Shown here: positions 8,337 to 18,110 of the stretch, one piece after another
How positions within the stretch are numbered: position 1 is the stretch's first letter
How the letters are laid out: every line of letters starts with the position of its first letter
DNA from: Alphaproteobacteria bacterium UBA1301
GTDB lineage: Bacteria > Pseudomonadota > Alphaproteobacteria > Micropepsales > Micropepsaceae
Length of the DNA stretch: 64,000 bases
Direction of reading: 5' to 3'
Assembly: GCA_002307725.1 (NCBI GenBank)
Contig: DBUB01000002.1
Span: forward strand, 581,824-645,823
The notes under the pieces: model-generated
Told to the model about the DNA's origin: nothing
What the model saw: the letters and a program-made list of their open reading frames with translations, nothing else
Database searches by the model: none
Made by a program: the position numbers and the translations under genes

Positions 8337-9500
8337 ATGAGACGGAAAATCCTCCTGGTCACGACGGTTCCGTATTCCGCTGCGGCCCGTCTGGCCGCGG
8401 CCTTCTCCATGCTGGGTGCTGCGGTCGAAGCTGTTTTTCCCCGCGGGGCGGCGCTTGGTGTCAGCCGTTACCTCGATCGCGCCCATCGTTACCGCCCCTT
8501 GGCGCCGGAAGCCTCGCTCACCGAAGCCATCCGTACCGCGGAGCCCGATTTTGTCATTCCTTGCGACGACCGCGCCGTGGCGCTGCTCTTACGCCTCGAC
8601 GACTTCGCCTTACTAATCGAACGCTCGCTTGGCCCGCGCGCTGCGAACCGCCTCCTGATGACCCGCGCGCCCGCGATCGCCGCGGCGCAGGCTGAGGGTA
8701 TCATCGCCCCGCTAACGGTCGCGGTGGCCAGCCTCGACGCGCTGCCAGACGCACTACACCAAGCCGGCCTTCCTTGCGTGATGAAGTCGGACTTTTCCTG
8801 GGGTGGCAGCGGGGTCAAGTTCGTTTGCTCTATGGCCGAAGCCGAACGAGCCTTTGTCACGCTGCAAGGCCCGCCGTCGCGGCTGCGCAGTTTGGTGCGC
8901 GTGGTGCGGCGCCAGGACCTGCATTTCCTCGAAATCGCCCTCAATCCGGTCAAGACAACTGTGAATGTGCAAGCACTGGTGCCCGGCAAGCCCGCCACCA
9001 CTGTGTTCGCAGCCCGGGACGGCCAGGTGCTGGCCGCGCAGCACATGGACGTGCTCAGCTGGGAGGGCAACACCGGCCCGGCCAGTGTTATGCGGCGCGT
9101 TCAAGATTTGGTAATGGATGCGGCGGCCGTAAAGATCGCCGCGCGCTTCAGGCTCAACGGCCTGCATGGCCTCGATTTTGTGCGCGATGACGAGGGCGTG
9201 CCGCACCTGATCGAGGTTAACCCACGCGCCGCCCAGATCTGCCATTTGCCGCTCGATGGTGACCTTCCGGCGGCCTTGCTCGGGGTTCCGGCGCGCCCCG
9301 CCGTGACCGATCTCTCCCAAATCGCGCTGTTTCCCCAGGTCCTTACGGCCGGCGAGGTGGGTCGTGGGGTCTATCGCGATATCCCTTGGGACGATCCCAA
9401 GCTCCTGCGCGCCCAATGCGATAAGGCCCTTTTCGACGCGGCAGGGCTGGAGACGATTGCGGAATTTTCGCGCGCACCCTTGGTGCGCAACCTGCGCTGA
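8337..9500 (+). CDS. ATP-grasp domain protein in exopolysaccharide locus
   Basis: A 387-residue protein with an N-terminal Rossmann-like preATP-grasp domain (KILLVTTVPY) and an ATP-grasp fold: VMKSDFSWGGSGVKF near residue 150 as the glycine-rich ATP loop, then HGLDFVRDD and the metal-binding LIEVNPRAAQ at about residues 275-310. ATP-grasp enzymes form C-N or C-O bonds through acyl phosphates, so this one may attach an amino acid or other carboxylate group to a sugar, or make a precursor. The specific substrate cannot be inferred. It is 51 bp downstream of the GT2 gene and likely in the same transcript. A 14-bp direct repeat lies at its 3' end (9479-9492 and 9511-9524). Confidence 0.85.
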   Translation: MRRKILLVTTVPYSAAARLAAAFSMLGAAVEAVFPRGAALGVSRYLDRAHRYRPLAPEASLTEAIRTAEPDFVIPCDDRAVALLLRLDDFALLIERSLGPRAANRLLMTRAPAIAAAQAEGIIAPLTVAVASLDALPDALHQAGLPCVMKSDFSWGGSGVKFVCSMAEAERAFVTLQGPPSRLRSLVRVVRRQDLHFLEIALNPVKTTVNVQALVPGKPATTVFAARDGQVLAAQHMDVLSWEGNTGPASVMRRVQDLVMDAAAVKIAARFRLNGLHGLDFVRDDEGVPHLIEVNPRAAQICHLPLDGDLPAALLGVPARPAVTDLSQIALFPQVLTAGEVGRGVYRDIPWDDPKLLRAQCDKALFDAAGLETIAEFSRAPLVRNLR

Positions 9501-9632
9501 TCCGCGCGGCCTTGGTGCGCAACCCGTTGAATCGTATAGCTGCGATACCATTGGCTTCCGTAAGTCTCGGATTCGTTAATCATTTCTCAGCCGTATTGCA
9601 GGTAAACCTGCGCGTCAGGCTGGCCAATTTGA

Positions 9633-11816
9633 ATGTCCACACACGACCCTTGTCCCCGCTCTCCCCCACCGTCCGAAGCGTCCTTCGGGCCGGACGATTT
9701 CTTGCGGGTGCTGCGAACCCGTCGCGGCCTGATCCGTGCCGTCACGCTCCTCACCGTCGCCGCCACCGCTGCGATCATGTTTGCTCTGCCGACGCTTTAT
9801 TCGACCAGCGCGGTGGTGATGCTTGATCAGCGCAAGAACAACGTTGCCGATCTGTCGAGCGTGTTGTCGGCGCTGCCGACCGATCCCTCGAGCGTGCAGA
9901 ACCAGATCCAGGTGCTGAGCTCGCGCGACCTCGCGCTCAAGGTGATCGACAAGCTGAAACTTGAGAACGATCCCGAATTCAATCCGGCGCTCCACCGCGG
10001 TGGCTTGCCGGACCTCAATCCGCTGCATTACCTGCGCGCGTCGTCCAGCGTCGGCGATCCGGCCGGTCAGCGCGATGCGGTGGTCAACGCCTTCCTCAAT
10101 CATCTCGACGTCACTTTGCTCGGCGTGTCGACCTCGATCCAGGTTTCGGTCTCGGCTGAGGACCCGGAGAAGGCAGCGCGCATCGCCAACACACTGGCCA
10201 AGAGCTACACCGACGATCAGGTCGCCATCAAAGTACAGGCGACGCGTCAGGCCGCGGCGTGGCTCGGCGATCGCATGCGCCAGCTCGCCGATCAGGTGCA
10301 GCAGCAGGAAGCCGCGGTCCAGCTTTACAAGGCCGAACACGATCTCGTCGAATCCGCCGACGGCAAGTCGCTGGTCGACGAGCAACTCGTCGCGATCAAC
10401 ACCCAGGCGATCACGGCGCAATCCGATCTCGCCGAGAAGAAGGCCGCTTACGAGCGCGTTGCGGCGCTGACCAAAACCGGCAATGCCGCCGACATCACAC
10501 CAGTGGTCAACTCGAAGATGATCGGCGACTTGCGCAGCCAGGAAGCCGAATTGGTGCGCCAGGAAGCCGACCTTGCTACCCGCTACGGCCCCAACCATCC
10601 CAAGATGGTTGCGATCCGCAACCAAGTGCGCGATCTCGCCGCCAAGGTCGCCCGTGAAGTGCAGGGCATTGCCGGTTCGCTCGAAAGCGATCTCGAAGTG
10701 GCGCGCGCCCATGTCGGGTCGATCGAAGCCAGTCTGGCCCGGGTCGAGCGCCAGGCACGCGAAGACCATATGGCGCGCGTCCGGCTCAAGGCGCTGGAAG
10801 CCAATCTTGCTTCCACCCGCACCACCTACGAGTCCTTCATTACGCGTCTGCGCGCCGTGCAGGACCAGGACGACATCCAGATTCCGGAGGCGCGCGTTAT
10901 TTCGACCGCGCCGATCCCAGCCGCGCCGTCGTCGCCCCATCGCGCTCTGTTCGTCGGCGCCTCGATCCCGGGCGGTTTGCTGCTCGGCATTCTGTTCGCA
11001 CTGCTGCTGGAGCGCTTCGGAGCGCCCGTCCGCCAAGAGGTGCCGGCGGCCCCGCAACCGCTGCGTCGTCCCGCTCCCAAGCCGGAACGCCCGGTGGCAC
11101 CGCCGGCCGCCGTGCCTGCTTTTGCGGACGCAACGCCGCCACCGGCACCGGTGACCCCGCCGCTTCGACCGGCCCAAGCCTTTGCCCAGGCCCAGCCGCC
11201 CGTTCTGCCTCCGGTTCTGGCTGAATTGGCGGCCTCGCCGGATCTGCGTCTGGCCGATTGGGTTCTGGACAACCCGGGGTCGCCTTACGGCCAGGGCCTG
11301 ACGGTCCTTCTGGGCGCCCTGATGGCCATGCGCACCAGCCAGGCGCTGGTGGTCAGCCTGACCTCTCTCGCGACCGATGCGGGCCAGTCCGTGGCTGCCT
11401 TGGCGCTGGCCCGGGTGGCCTCGCGGGCCGGTCTGCGCACCTTATTGATTGACGGCGACCTCGGCCGTCTGGCGCCGGGAGCGGCATCAGGCGGACTGGC
11501 GGCGGTGGTGAACGGCGCGCCGCTGAACGGCACCGTGCTCAAGGATCGCCACTCGAATGTGTATTGTCTGGCGGCGCCAGCTGGGGTCTGGCCGCAGGCC
11601 ACCGGCGTTCTTAATTCGCTGCGCCAATCCTGCGATCTGGTGTTAATCAACGCGCCCGTGCCGGGGGCTGCTGACGCCTGGCCGCCTCTGGCCGCCTTGA
11701 GCGATGTGGTGCTGCTTTTGGCTGCTGCGAACGCTCCGCAAGGCGTGGTCGATAAAATACTGCGCTCGCTGGTCGCAATGCGCGCCCCCCTGCGCGGCCT
11801 CGTAATAATGCGGTAA
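9633..11816 (+). CDS. Exopolysaccharide chain-length/export protein with degenerate BY-kinase domain
   Basis: A 727-residue inner-membrane protein of the Wzz/GumC family. It has a membrane helix at about residues 35-55, a long periplasmic coiled-coil region (about 70-420), a second helix at about 440-460 (PGGLLLGILFALLLERF), a Pro/Ala-rich linker and a C-terminal region aligned with BY-kinases. The ATPase motifs are eroded: the Walker A position reads ATDAGQSV instead of GEGKST, Walker A' is LLIDGDLGR, and Walker B reads LVLINAP in place of a V(I)DxPP-type motif. There is no tyrosine-rich tail. It probably controls chain length or export without kinase activity. Confidence 0.88.
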   Translation: MSTHDPCPRSPPPSEASFGPDDFLRVLRTRRGLIRAVTLLTVAATAAIMFALPTLYSTSAVVMLDQRKNNVADLSSVLSALPTDPSSVQNQIQVLSSRDLALKVIDKLKLENDPEFNPALHRGGLPDLNPLHYLRASSSVGDPAGQRDAVVNAFLNHLDVTLLGVSTSIQVSVSAEDPEKAARIANTLAKSYTDDQVAIKVQATRQAAAWLGDRMRQLADQVQQQEAAVQLYKAEHDLVESADGKSLVDEQLVAINTQAITAQSDLAEKKAAYERVAALTKTGNAADITPVVNSKMIGDLRSQEAELVRQEADLATRYGPNHPKMVAIRNQVRDLAAKVAREVQGIAGSLESDLEVARAHVGSIEASLARVERQAREDHMARVRLKALEANLASTRTTYESFITRLRAVQDQDDIQIPEARVISTAPIPAAPSSPHRALFVGASIPGGLLLGILFALLLERFGAPVRQEVPAAPQPLRRPAPKPERPVAPPAAVPAFADATPPPAPVTPPLRPAQAFAQAQPPVLPPVLAELAASPDLRLADWVLDNPGSPYGQGLTVLLGALMAMRTSQALVVSLTSLATDAGQSVAALALARVASRAGLRTLLIDGDLGRLAPGAASGGLAAVVNGAPLNGTVLKDRHSNVYCLAAPAGVWPQATGVLNSLRQSCDLVLINAPVPGAADAWPPLAALSDVVLLLAAANAPQGVVDKILRSLVAMRAPLRGLVIMR

Positions 11817-11987
11817 GTCTCTGATATGTCGACAGTTCTTACTTGGCTCTAGGCGGGTGTCTAACATGTCAAGTATACTAACGTGTCGAATATTTTCATT
11901 GAGATTACGGCAAGATATGGGCTACGCGGAGCACCGGAATTGGCTTGCCAATCCGAATTTCGATCCACCGTAACAAAGCGAACCCCT

Positions 11988-12611
11988 ATGAGCGAAATAT
12001 CTCCCCCGCCAACGCGCACGAGTTTCGTTGACGGGTTACCGCCCAACGCCAAGAATGCGGCGATCTGGGCGGGGTTGTTCATCGTTGGTGCCCTCATCGG
12101 TTGGATTGGCCGCGGCGTGATCGCCGGTCCGGCCGATGTTCCAACCGTGCAGGTCTACCAGGATTGGCGCGTGATTTGCCCGGCCCGCAAAGACAAAAAC
12201 ATGCATTGCCGTCTCGCCAGCGATGTCGCCGACCCGCAGTCGGGTCAAACCGTCGCTAGCCTCAGCATCGCGACCGAAGTCGACAAGGACAAGAAGTCGA
12301 CCCGGGTGATGATCGTCAACGTCCCGTTGGGCGTCGCGCTCGAGCCCGGCCTCGGCGTCAAGCTCGGCAATGACACCAAGACGGCCGCGTACAAGACCTG
12401 TCTCGAAGGTGGTTGCATCGCGGTTATTCCGGCCAACGACGATCTCGTGAAGTCGATCGCCGAAACGACCGACGCGAGCATCGTGGTCGCCGGTGTTGAC
12501 AACAAGTCGGTCGCCGTTCCGTTCTCGACCAAAGGCTTCGCCGATGCGCGCAAGGCCTATAAGAGTTTTGAAGCCAAGCGTAGTAGCTGGTGGTGGAGGC
12601 TGTGGTCATGA
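11988..12611 (+). CDS. IalB-family protein, membrane anchored
   Basis: A 207-residue protein with an N-terminal membrane anchor (about residues 22-42) and an invasion-associated locus B (IalB) domain. Marks include YQDWRVICP near residue 52, VNVPLGVALEPGLGV and the paired-cysteine segment KTCLEGGCIAVIP. IalB proteins are periplasmic or envelope proteins widespread in alphaproteobacteria; their molecular role is poorly defined. The start at ATG 11988 is preferred over an ATG-less upstream extension to 11883. The stop overlaps the next gene by 4 bases (ATGA), so the two IalB proteins are made together. Confidence 0.85.
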   Translation: MSEISPPPTRTSFVDGLPPNAKNAAIWAGLFIVGALIGWIGRGVIAGPADVPTVQVYQDWRVICPARKDKNMHCRLASDVADPQSGQTVASLSIATEVDKDKKSTRVMIVNVPLGVALEPGLGVKLGNDTKTAAYKTCLEGGCIAVIPANDDLVKSIAETTDASIVVAGVDNKSVAVPFSTKGFADARKAYKSFEAKRSSWWWRLWS

Positions 12612-13192
12612 AGTCACTCCGTATTTCTCTGGCTTTTGCCGCCGTCTTCCTGGCCGCTCCGGCGGTCGCCCAGGACGCTCCGCAACAGCAGCAGCAGGCG
12701 GCGAAGGCCCCGCAGCCGACCGACACCAAGGAAATCGGCGACTGGACGGTGCGTTGCTATCCGGTGAAGTCTCCGACGCCGTGCAACATGCTTGAGCTGC
12801 GCGTCGCCAAAAAGACTGGTCAGCGCATCCTCGGCGTTCTCTTGGCCTATGTACCGGGCAACAACACGAACGTGATTCAGATCTCGGTGCCGCTTGGTGT
12901 GGCGTTGCAGAATGGTTTGATCATCAACACCGACACCTACAAGTCGCCGCCGATCAAGTTCCGGCGTTGCGATCAGGGCGGTTGCTATATCGAGTCTGCG
13001 ATCGGTGACGACGTCATCGGCCAGTTCGCCAAGGCGACCAATGCGAAGATGCAAATCGTATCGGTCGACGGCAAGCGCTACGACCTCGCCTTCTCGCTGA
13101 AGGGGTTCACCGAAGCGCGCAACGCGATGGTGGAACTCGCCAAGTCGCATGTGGGTAAGGGCGAAGCTGCTCCTGCCCCAGCGGCACAGTAA
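12608..13192 (+). CDS. IalB-family protein, secreted
   Basis: A 194-residue paralogue of the preceding gene. It starts with a cleavable signal peptide (residues 1-21, ending APAVAQ), followed by a glutamine-rich linker and an IalB domain: IGDWTVRCYP, ISVPLGVALQNGLII and the Cys pair RRCDQGGCYIE. It is expected in the periplasm. It sits in an ATGA overlap with the upstream copy and is followed by a good Rho-independent terminator, so the two genes form a bicistronic unit. The pair probably arose by tandem duplication; one copy stays membrane anchored and the other is released. Confidence 0.88.
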   Translation: MKSLRISLAFAAVFLAAPAVAQDAPQQQQQAAKAPQPTDTKEIGDWTVRCYPVKSPTPCNMLELRVAKKTGQRILGVLLAYVPGNNTNVIQISVPLGVALQNGLIINTDTYKSPPIKFRRCDQGGCYIESAIGDDVIGQFAKATNAKMQIVSVDGKRYDLAFSLKGFTEARNAMVELAKSHVGKGEAAPAPAAQ

Positions 13193-13219
13193 CGTAGTTC
13201 TGCATTCGTTCAGTAATCA

Positions 13220-13255
13220 GGGCGCGCGGATTTGTCTGCGCGTCCTTTCTTTTTG
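13220..13255 (+). terminator. Rho-independent terminator after IalB pair
   Basis: An 11-bp stem (13220-13230 with 13235-13245, two G-U pairs), a TTTG loop and then a T-rich run TTTCTTTTT. It ends the IalB transcript before the efflux operon. Confidence 0.8.
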
Positions 13256-13446
13256 CGCGCCTGCCGGAAAGTGAATCCCGGGTTTTCGAAAAGAAACGCG
13301 ACAAATCAGGCAGCTAAAGAAAATCACCGGTTCCGAGCGCCCAAGATTTGCTTTCGCGACAAATCGGACAAACCTGCGAAAAAGCGCTTTGCTATGCCGA
13401 CCGGGTTCCACGGATCGCACGTTAGAACCCGGTAAGGGTGGAGCCT
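13256..13446 (+). promoter_or_regulatory. Leader of the RND efflux operon with 11-bp direct repeats
   Basis: The region between the IalB terminator and the adaptor gene should hold the efflux promoter. The 11-mer CGCGACAAATC occurs twice in direct orientation, at 13297-13307 and 13355-13365 (58 bp apart). AAGGGTGGAG just before the ATG at 13447 is the ribosome site. The repeats may bind an efflux regulator, but none is encoded next door. Confidence 0.35.
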
Positions 13447-15000
13447 ATGAACGATCAACCGAACCGCTTCGATACTGCCAAAGATGCCGCTAGGCGCAAT
13501 TTTGACGAGGCGCGCCGGCGTTTCGGAACCGGCGGAGACGGCGAACTCAACGCCTATGGGCGTTGGCGCGAACGCCACCCTCAGTTCAACAAGACGATCT
13601 GGACCGCCATCGCGCTGGTGCTGGTCGGGCTTTTCATCTGGTGGCTGTTGCCGGGCAAGTTAAAAGGTGACGTGCCACGCGGTATGGGCGGCCCCCAGCC
13701 GGTTGGTGTCGCGCGGGTCGAGAAGGGTCCCATCGACGTCACCATCAACGCGCTTGGCACGGTAACGCCGCTTGCCACCGTCAGTGTGCGGCCGCAGGTG
13801 TCGGGTCAGATCGTCCATTTCAGCTTCCACGAAGGCCAGATGGTGAAGGCCGGGGAGGTCCTCGCTGAAATCGACCCGCGGCCGTTCCAGGCCGCGCTTG
13901 ATCAAGCCAATGGTCAACTCGCCCACGACATGGCTTCGCTGGTGAACGCCCGTATCGAACTCAAGCGTCAGCGCGCTCTGTTGGCGGCCAAAGCCACCTC
14001 GCAACAGACCCTCGACAACCAGGTTGCGACGGTCAAGCAGGACGAAGGCACCGTCGCCTCCGACGTGGCCAATGTGAAGACCGCGGCGATCAATCTTGGC
14101 TACACCAAGGTCAGTTCGCCGGTGGCGGGCCGTGCCGGCATCCGCCAGGTCGACCTTGGCAATTACGTCAGCGCCGGCCAGTCGACGGCGATCGTGGTGG
14201 TGACGCAGTTGCAGCCGATCTCGGTCCTGTTCACCGTGCCCGAAGACAACATCGGCGCCATCATGGCGCGTTTCGGCGTCGGCGAGGCGATGCAGGTCGA
14301 CGCCTATGACAAGCCCCAGACGACGAAACTCGCCACCGGGCGGATCAGTGCCGTCGACAGCCAGATCGACACCAGTACCGGCACGGTCAAGTTGCGCGCA
14401 ATGTTCGACAACGAGGATGGCCTTCTGTTTCCCAATCAGTTCGTCAATGTGCGCCTGTTGGTCAACACGCTGCAGGATCAGGTGGTGATTCCGGCGGCGG
14501 CGATCCAGCGCGGCGCCAGCGGCACCTTCGTGTTCGTGGTCAAGAACGACGAAGCCGACAAAGCCAAAAAAGTCGTATCCATGCGCGTGGTGACGACTGG
14601 CGTCCAACAAGGCGATCGCGTGGCCGTCACCAAGGGCCTCAATCCCGGCGAGACGGTGGTGACCGATGGTGCCGACCGTCTGCGCGATGGCGGCGAGGTT
14701 ACCATTCCGGGGGGCCAGACGGTCGTTGACGTCAAGGCACCAGCGGGCGCCGCAGGCGCGGGCCTCAGCGACGCCGACAAGGCGGCACGCCGCGCCAAGA
14801 TGATGGCGGTGTGCGGTGCCGATTTCAAAAAATATTGCGACGGCCTCAAGGGTCCCGAGATGTTCATGTGTATGCGCGAGCATCGCAACGACTTCAGCGA
14901 TACTTGCAAGGCCGAGATGAAAAAGATGCGCCGTTCCGGCGGTGGTGCGGGTGGGGCCCCGGGTGGTGGACCGCCGCCTGGAGGACCACCTCCGGGTTGA
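13447..15000 (+). CDS. RND efflux periplasmic adaptor, MdtA-like, with Cys-rich C-terminal extension
   Basis: A 517-residue membrane-fusion protein. A membrane anchor lies at about residues 50-70, followed by barrel-sandwich, alpha-hairpin and beta-barrel segments typical of HlyD/MdtA adaptors (for example VRPQVSGQIVHFSFHEGQ, and SPVAGRAGIRQVDLGNYVSAG). It would link the RND pumps downstream to an outer-membrane channel. The unusual part is the C-terminus from about residue 438: four cysteines spaced C-x7-C-x10-C-x11-C, resembling the eukaryotic/bacterial Cys-rich GLG1 repeat, then a Gly/Pro tail. ATG 13447 with AAGGGTGGAG upstream is chosen over the GTG at 13438. The downstream gene starts 14 bp after the stop. 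Confidence 0.92.
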   Translation: MNDQPNRFDTAKDAARRNFDEARRRFGTGGDGELNAYGRWRERHPQFNKTIWTAIALVLVGLFIWWLLPGKLKGDVPRGMGGPQPVGVARVEKGPIDVTINALGTVTPLATVSVRPQVSGQIVHFSFHEGQMVKAGEVLAEIDPRPFQAALDQANGQLAHDMASLVNARIELKRQRALLAAKATSQQTLDNQVATVKQDEGTVASDVANVKTAAINLGYTKVSSPVAGRAGIRQVDLGNYVSAGQSTAIVVVTQLQPISVLFTVPEDNIGAIMARFGVGEAMQVDAYDKPQTTKLATGRISAVDSQIDTSTGTVKLRAMFDNEDGLLFPNQFVNVRLLVNTLQDQVVIPAAAIQRGASGTFVFVVKNDEADKAKKVVSMRVVTTGVQQGDRVAVTKGLNPGETVVTDGADRLRDGGEVTIPGGQTVVDVKAPAGAAGAGLSDADKAARRAKMMAVCGADFKKYCDGLKGPEMFMCMREHRNDFSDTCKAEMKKMRRSGGGAGGAPGGGPPPGGPPPG

Positions 15001-15014
15001 TGGGGCGCTAGCAA

Positions 15015-18000
15015 ATGAACCCCTCAGCACCGTTCATCAAACGCCCGGTGGCAACGTCGCTCCTGATGCTGGCAATCATGCTGCTTGGCATCATGGGTTA
15101 CAAATACCTGCCACTCTCGGCCCTGCCGCAGGTCGATTATCCGACCATCCAGGTCGTGACCTTCCTGCCCGGCGCCAGCCCGGACGTGATGACCACATCG
15201 GTCACGGCGCCGTTGGAGCGTCAGTTCGGCCAGATGCCGGGCCTCAAGCAGATGTCGTCGATCTCCTCGGGCGGGGCGTCGGTCATCACCTTGCAGTTCG
15301 ACTTGTCGCTGTCGCTCGATATTGCCGAGCAGGAGGTGCAAGCGGCGATCAATGCGGGCAGCAACATGCTGCCGTCGAGCCTGCCGGCGCCACCGATCTA
15401 CAACAAGGTCAATCCGGCCGATGCGCCGATTTTGACGCTGGCAATTCACTCCAAGTCGATGCGGTTGACCGAGCTGGAAAACCTCGCCGAAACCCGCATC
15501 GCCCAGAAGCTGTCGCAGCTGTCCGGCGTCGGTCTGGTCTCGATTAACGGCGGCCAGCGTCCGGCGGTGCGGGTGCGCGCCAATATCCAGGCGCTGGCCC
15601 ATTACGGCCTCAACATCGACGATCTCAGAACGACGATCTCGAACGCCAACACCAATGCGCCGAAAGGCAGCTTCGACGGGCCGTCGCGCTCCTACACCAT
15701 CAACGCCAACGACCAGATCCAGAATCCGGAAGACTACAGGAAGATCGTCGTCGCCTATAAGAACGGCGCGGCAGTCTATCTCTCCGACGTGGCAACCGTC
15801 GCCGACAGTGCCGAGAACACCAAACTCGCAAGCTGGGTGAACACGACCCCGGCGATCATCCTCAACGTCCAGCGGCAGCCGGGCGCCAACGTCATCGCCG
15901 TGGCGGATTCGGTCAAGGCTATCCTTAAGAACATCGAGGCGGGATTGCCCGGCTCGGTCCAGGTCGATGTCGTTACCGATCGCACCAACACTATTCGCGC
16001 CTCGGTTTCGGACGTGCAGTTCGAACTGGCGCTGGCCGTGATCCTGGTCGTGCTGGTGATCTTCCTGTTCCTGCGTAACGTTTCGGCGACCTTCATCCCG
16101 TCACTGAGCGTGCCGCTGTCCATCGTCGGCACCTTCGCCGCGATGTACCTCCTCGGCTATTCGCTCAACAATTTGTCGCTGATGGCGCTGACGATCGCCG
16201 CCGGCTTCGTGGTCGACGACGCCATCGTGATGATCGAGAACATCTCGCGCTATCTCGAGCAGGGCTATTCGCCCTACGAAGCGGCGATGAAGGGGTCAGG
16301 CGAAATCGGCTTCACCATCGTGTCGTTGACCGTGTCGCTGATCGCAGTGCTGATTCCACTTCTCTTCATGCAGGAAGTGGTTGGCCGCCTGTTCCGCGAA
16401 TTTGCCGTAACGCTCGCCATCACGATTCTCATTTCCGCAGTCGTTTCCCTGACCCTGGTGCCGATGCTGTGCGCCAAGCTGCTCCGCCATCGGTCCGACG
16501 ACAAGCCGCAAGGACGCGTCGCGGCGAAGTCCGAAGAGTATTACAACCGCCTCGTTACCGCCTATGATCACGCCCTCCTCTGGGTGCTCGATCACCAGCG
16601 CCTGACGCTGCAGGTCGCCGTCGGCACGCTCGTCTTCACTGTGTTTCTGTATGCGGTGATTTCGAAGGGCTTCTTCCCAGTGCAGGATACCGGCCTGGTA
16701 CAAGGTATCAGCCAGGCAGGCCCAACGGTGTCTTTCACCGAGATGGCGACGCGCCAGCAAGCGCTGGCGAGCGCCCTCCTGAAAGATCCCGACGTCGACA
16801 GCCTGTCGTCCTTCATCGGCGTCGATGGCACCAACGCCACCCTAAATTCGGGCCGTTTGCTGATCAATCTGAAGCCCAAGGGCGAACGCAGCTCGAGCTT
16901 CGACGACATCCTGGTGCGGCTGTCGGCGGCGTCGCAGACTGTGCCCGGCATTTCGCTGTTCGTGCAGCCGGTGCAGGACCTCACCATCGACTCCACCGTT
17001 TCCCGCGCGCAGTACCAGTTTGTGCTCGAAGACGCCTCCACCGCAGTGTTGAATCAGTGGGTGCCGAAGCTGATCGAGAACATGCAGAAGCAGCCGGAGC
17101 TTGCCAACGTCTCGACCAATTTCACCGACAAGGGGCTGGCGGCCTTCGTTACCGTCGATCGTGATGCCGCGGCGCGGTTCGGCATTACGGCCGCCACCAT
17201 CGACAACGCGCTTTACGACGCTTTCGGTCAGCGCATCATCTCGACTATCTTCACCCAGTCGAACCAGTTCCGCGTCATTCTCGAATCCGGCGGGCCGGAG
17301 CAGAAATCGCTCGCAGCGATGGGAGATATCTATCTGCCGTCGTCGGGCGGCGGGCAGGTGCCGCTGTCGTCCATCGCCCATGTCGAGGAGCGCTTGTCGC
17401 CGCTCGAAAGCGACCACCTCGGTCAGTTTCCGGCTGCCACTGTGTCGTTCGACATTGCCCCCGGCCATTCGCTCGGCTCGGCCGTCGATGCCGTACGCCG
17501 CGCCGAGAAAACGGCCCAAATTCCAGCCTCGATCAACACCAGTTTCCAGGGATCGGCGCTCGCCTTCCAGTCGACGATCAGCAACGAGTTGTTGTTGATC
17601 CTCGCCGCCATCGTCACCGTCTACATCGTACTGGGCGTTTTGTACGAGAGTTTTATCCATCCGGTGACGATCCTGTCGACGCTGCCGTCGGCCGGTATCG
17701 GTGCGCTGCTGGCACTGATGATCACCGGCAATGATCTCAACGTCGTCTCTATCATCGGCATCATTCTCTTGATCGGCATCGTCAAGAAAAACGCGATCAT
17801 GATGATCGACTTCGCGCTCGAGGCTGAACGCCATGAAGGCAAGTCGCCGCGCGATGCCATCTATCAGGCCGCGTTGCTCCGTTTCCGCCCGATCATGATG
17901 ACGACGGTGGCCGCGGCGTTCGGTGCCCTGCCGTTGATGATCGGCTCGGGCACGGGTTCGGAACTGCGCCATCCGCTGGGTCTTGCCATTGTTGGCGGCC

Positions 18001-18110
18001 TGTTGGTCAGTCAGATGCTCACCTTGTTCACGACGCCGGTGATTTACATTTATTTCGATACGTTGATGCAGCGTTTCCGCCGTAAAGCGCCGGAGCCGCG
18101 GGCATCATGA
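15015..18110 (+). CDS. RND multidrug efflux permease, MdtB-like
   Basis: A 1031-residue inner-membrane proton/drug antiporter of the HAE-1 RND family. The N-terminus ([19 protein letters not shown]) is the first membrane helix; TM4 carries the proton-relay aspartates in [15 protein letters not shown]. The final helices include [19 protein letters not shown] and FRPIMMTT. Length and order match MdtB/MdtC-type pumps. The stop overlaps the next permease by 4 bases, and pairing with a second permease and one adaptor matches the MdtABC design, in which two different permeases form a heterotrimer. Substrates of MdtABC in enterobacteria include bile salts and novobiocin; substrates here are unknown. 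Confidence 0.95.
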   Translation: MNPSAPFIKRPVATSLLMLAIMLLGIMGYKYLPLSALPQVDYPTIQVVTFLPGASPDVMTTSVTAPLERQFGQMPGLKQMSSISSGGASVITLQFDLSLSLDIAEQEVQAAINAGSNMLPSSLPAPPIYNKVNPADAPILTLAIHSKSMRLTELENLAETRIAQKLSQLSGVGLVSINGGQRPAVRVRANIQALAHYGLNIDDLRTTISNANTNAPKGSFDGPSRSYTINANDQIQNPEDYRKIVVAYKNGAAVYLSDVATVADSAENTKLASWVNTTPAIILNVQRQPGANVIAVADSVKAILKNIEAGLPGSVQVDVVTDRTNTIRASVSDVQFELALAVILVVLVIFLFLRNVSATFIPSLSVPLSIVGTFAAMYLLGYSLNNLSLMALTIAAGFVVDDAIVMIENISRYLEQGYSPYEAAMKGSGEIGFTIVSLTVSLIAVLIPLLFMQEVVGRLFREFAVTLAITILISAVVSLTLVPMLCAKLLRHRSDDKPQGRVAAKSEEYYNRLVTAYDHALLWVLDHQRLTLQVAVGTLVFTVFLYAVISKGFFPVQDTGLVQGISQAGPTVSFTEMATRQQALASALLKDPDVDSLSSFIGVDGTNATLNSGRLLINLKPKGERSSSFDDILVRLSAASQTVPGISLFVQPVQDLTIDSTVSRAQYQFVLEDASTAVLNQWVPKLIENMQKQPELANVSTNFTDKGLAAFVTVDRDAAARFGITAATIDNALYDAFGQRIISTIFTQSNQFRVILESGGPEQKSLAAMGDIYLPSSGGGQVPLSSIAHVEERLSPLESDHLGQFPAATVSFDIAPGHSLGSAVDAVRRAEKTAQIPASINTSFQGSALAFQSTISNELLLILAAIVTVYIVLGVLYESFIHPVTILSTLPSAGIGALLALMITGNDLNVVSIIGIILLIGIVKKNAIMMIDFALEAERHEGKSPRDAIYQAALLRFRPIMMTTVAAAFGALPLMIGSGTGSELRHPLGLAIVGGLLVSQMLTLFTTPVIYIYFDTLMQRFRRKAPEPRAS

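Noticed and set aside
9479..9524. 14-bp direct repeat at the end of the ATP-grasp gene as an attachment site
   Set aside because: Only 18 bp separate the copies and no integrase or mobile gene is near; more likely a small local duplication.
9615..11177. 520-residue open frame on the minus strand
   Set aside because: It lies antisense within the Wzz/BY-kinase-like gene, shows Arg/His-rich composition and no domain; a shadow of high-GC coding sequence.
13660..15030. 456-residue minus-strand open frame
   Set aside because: Antisense to the RND adaptor; no recognisable domain.
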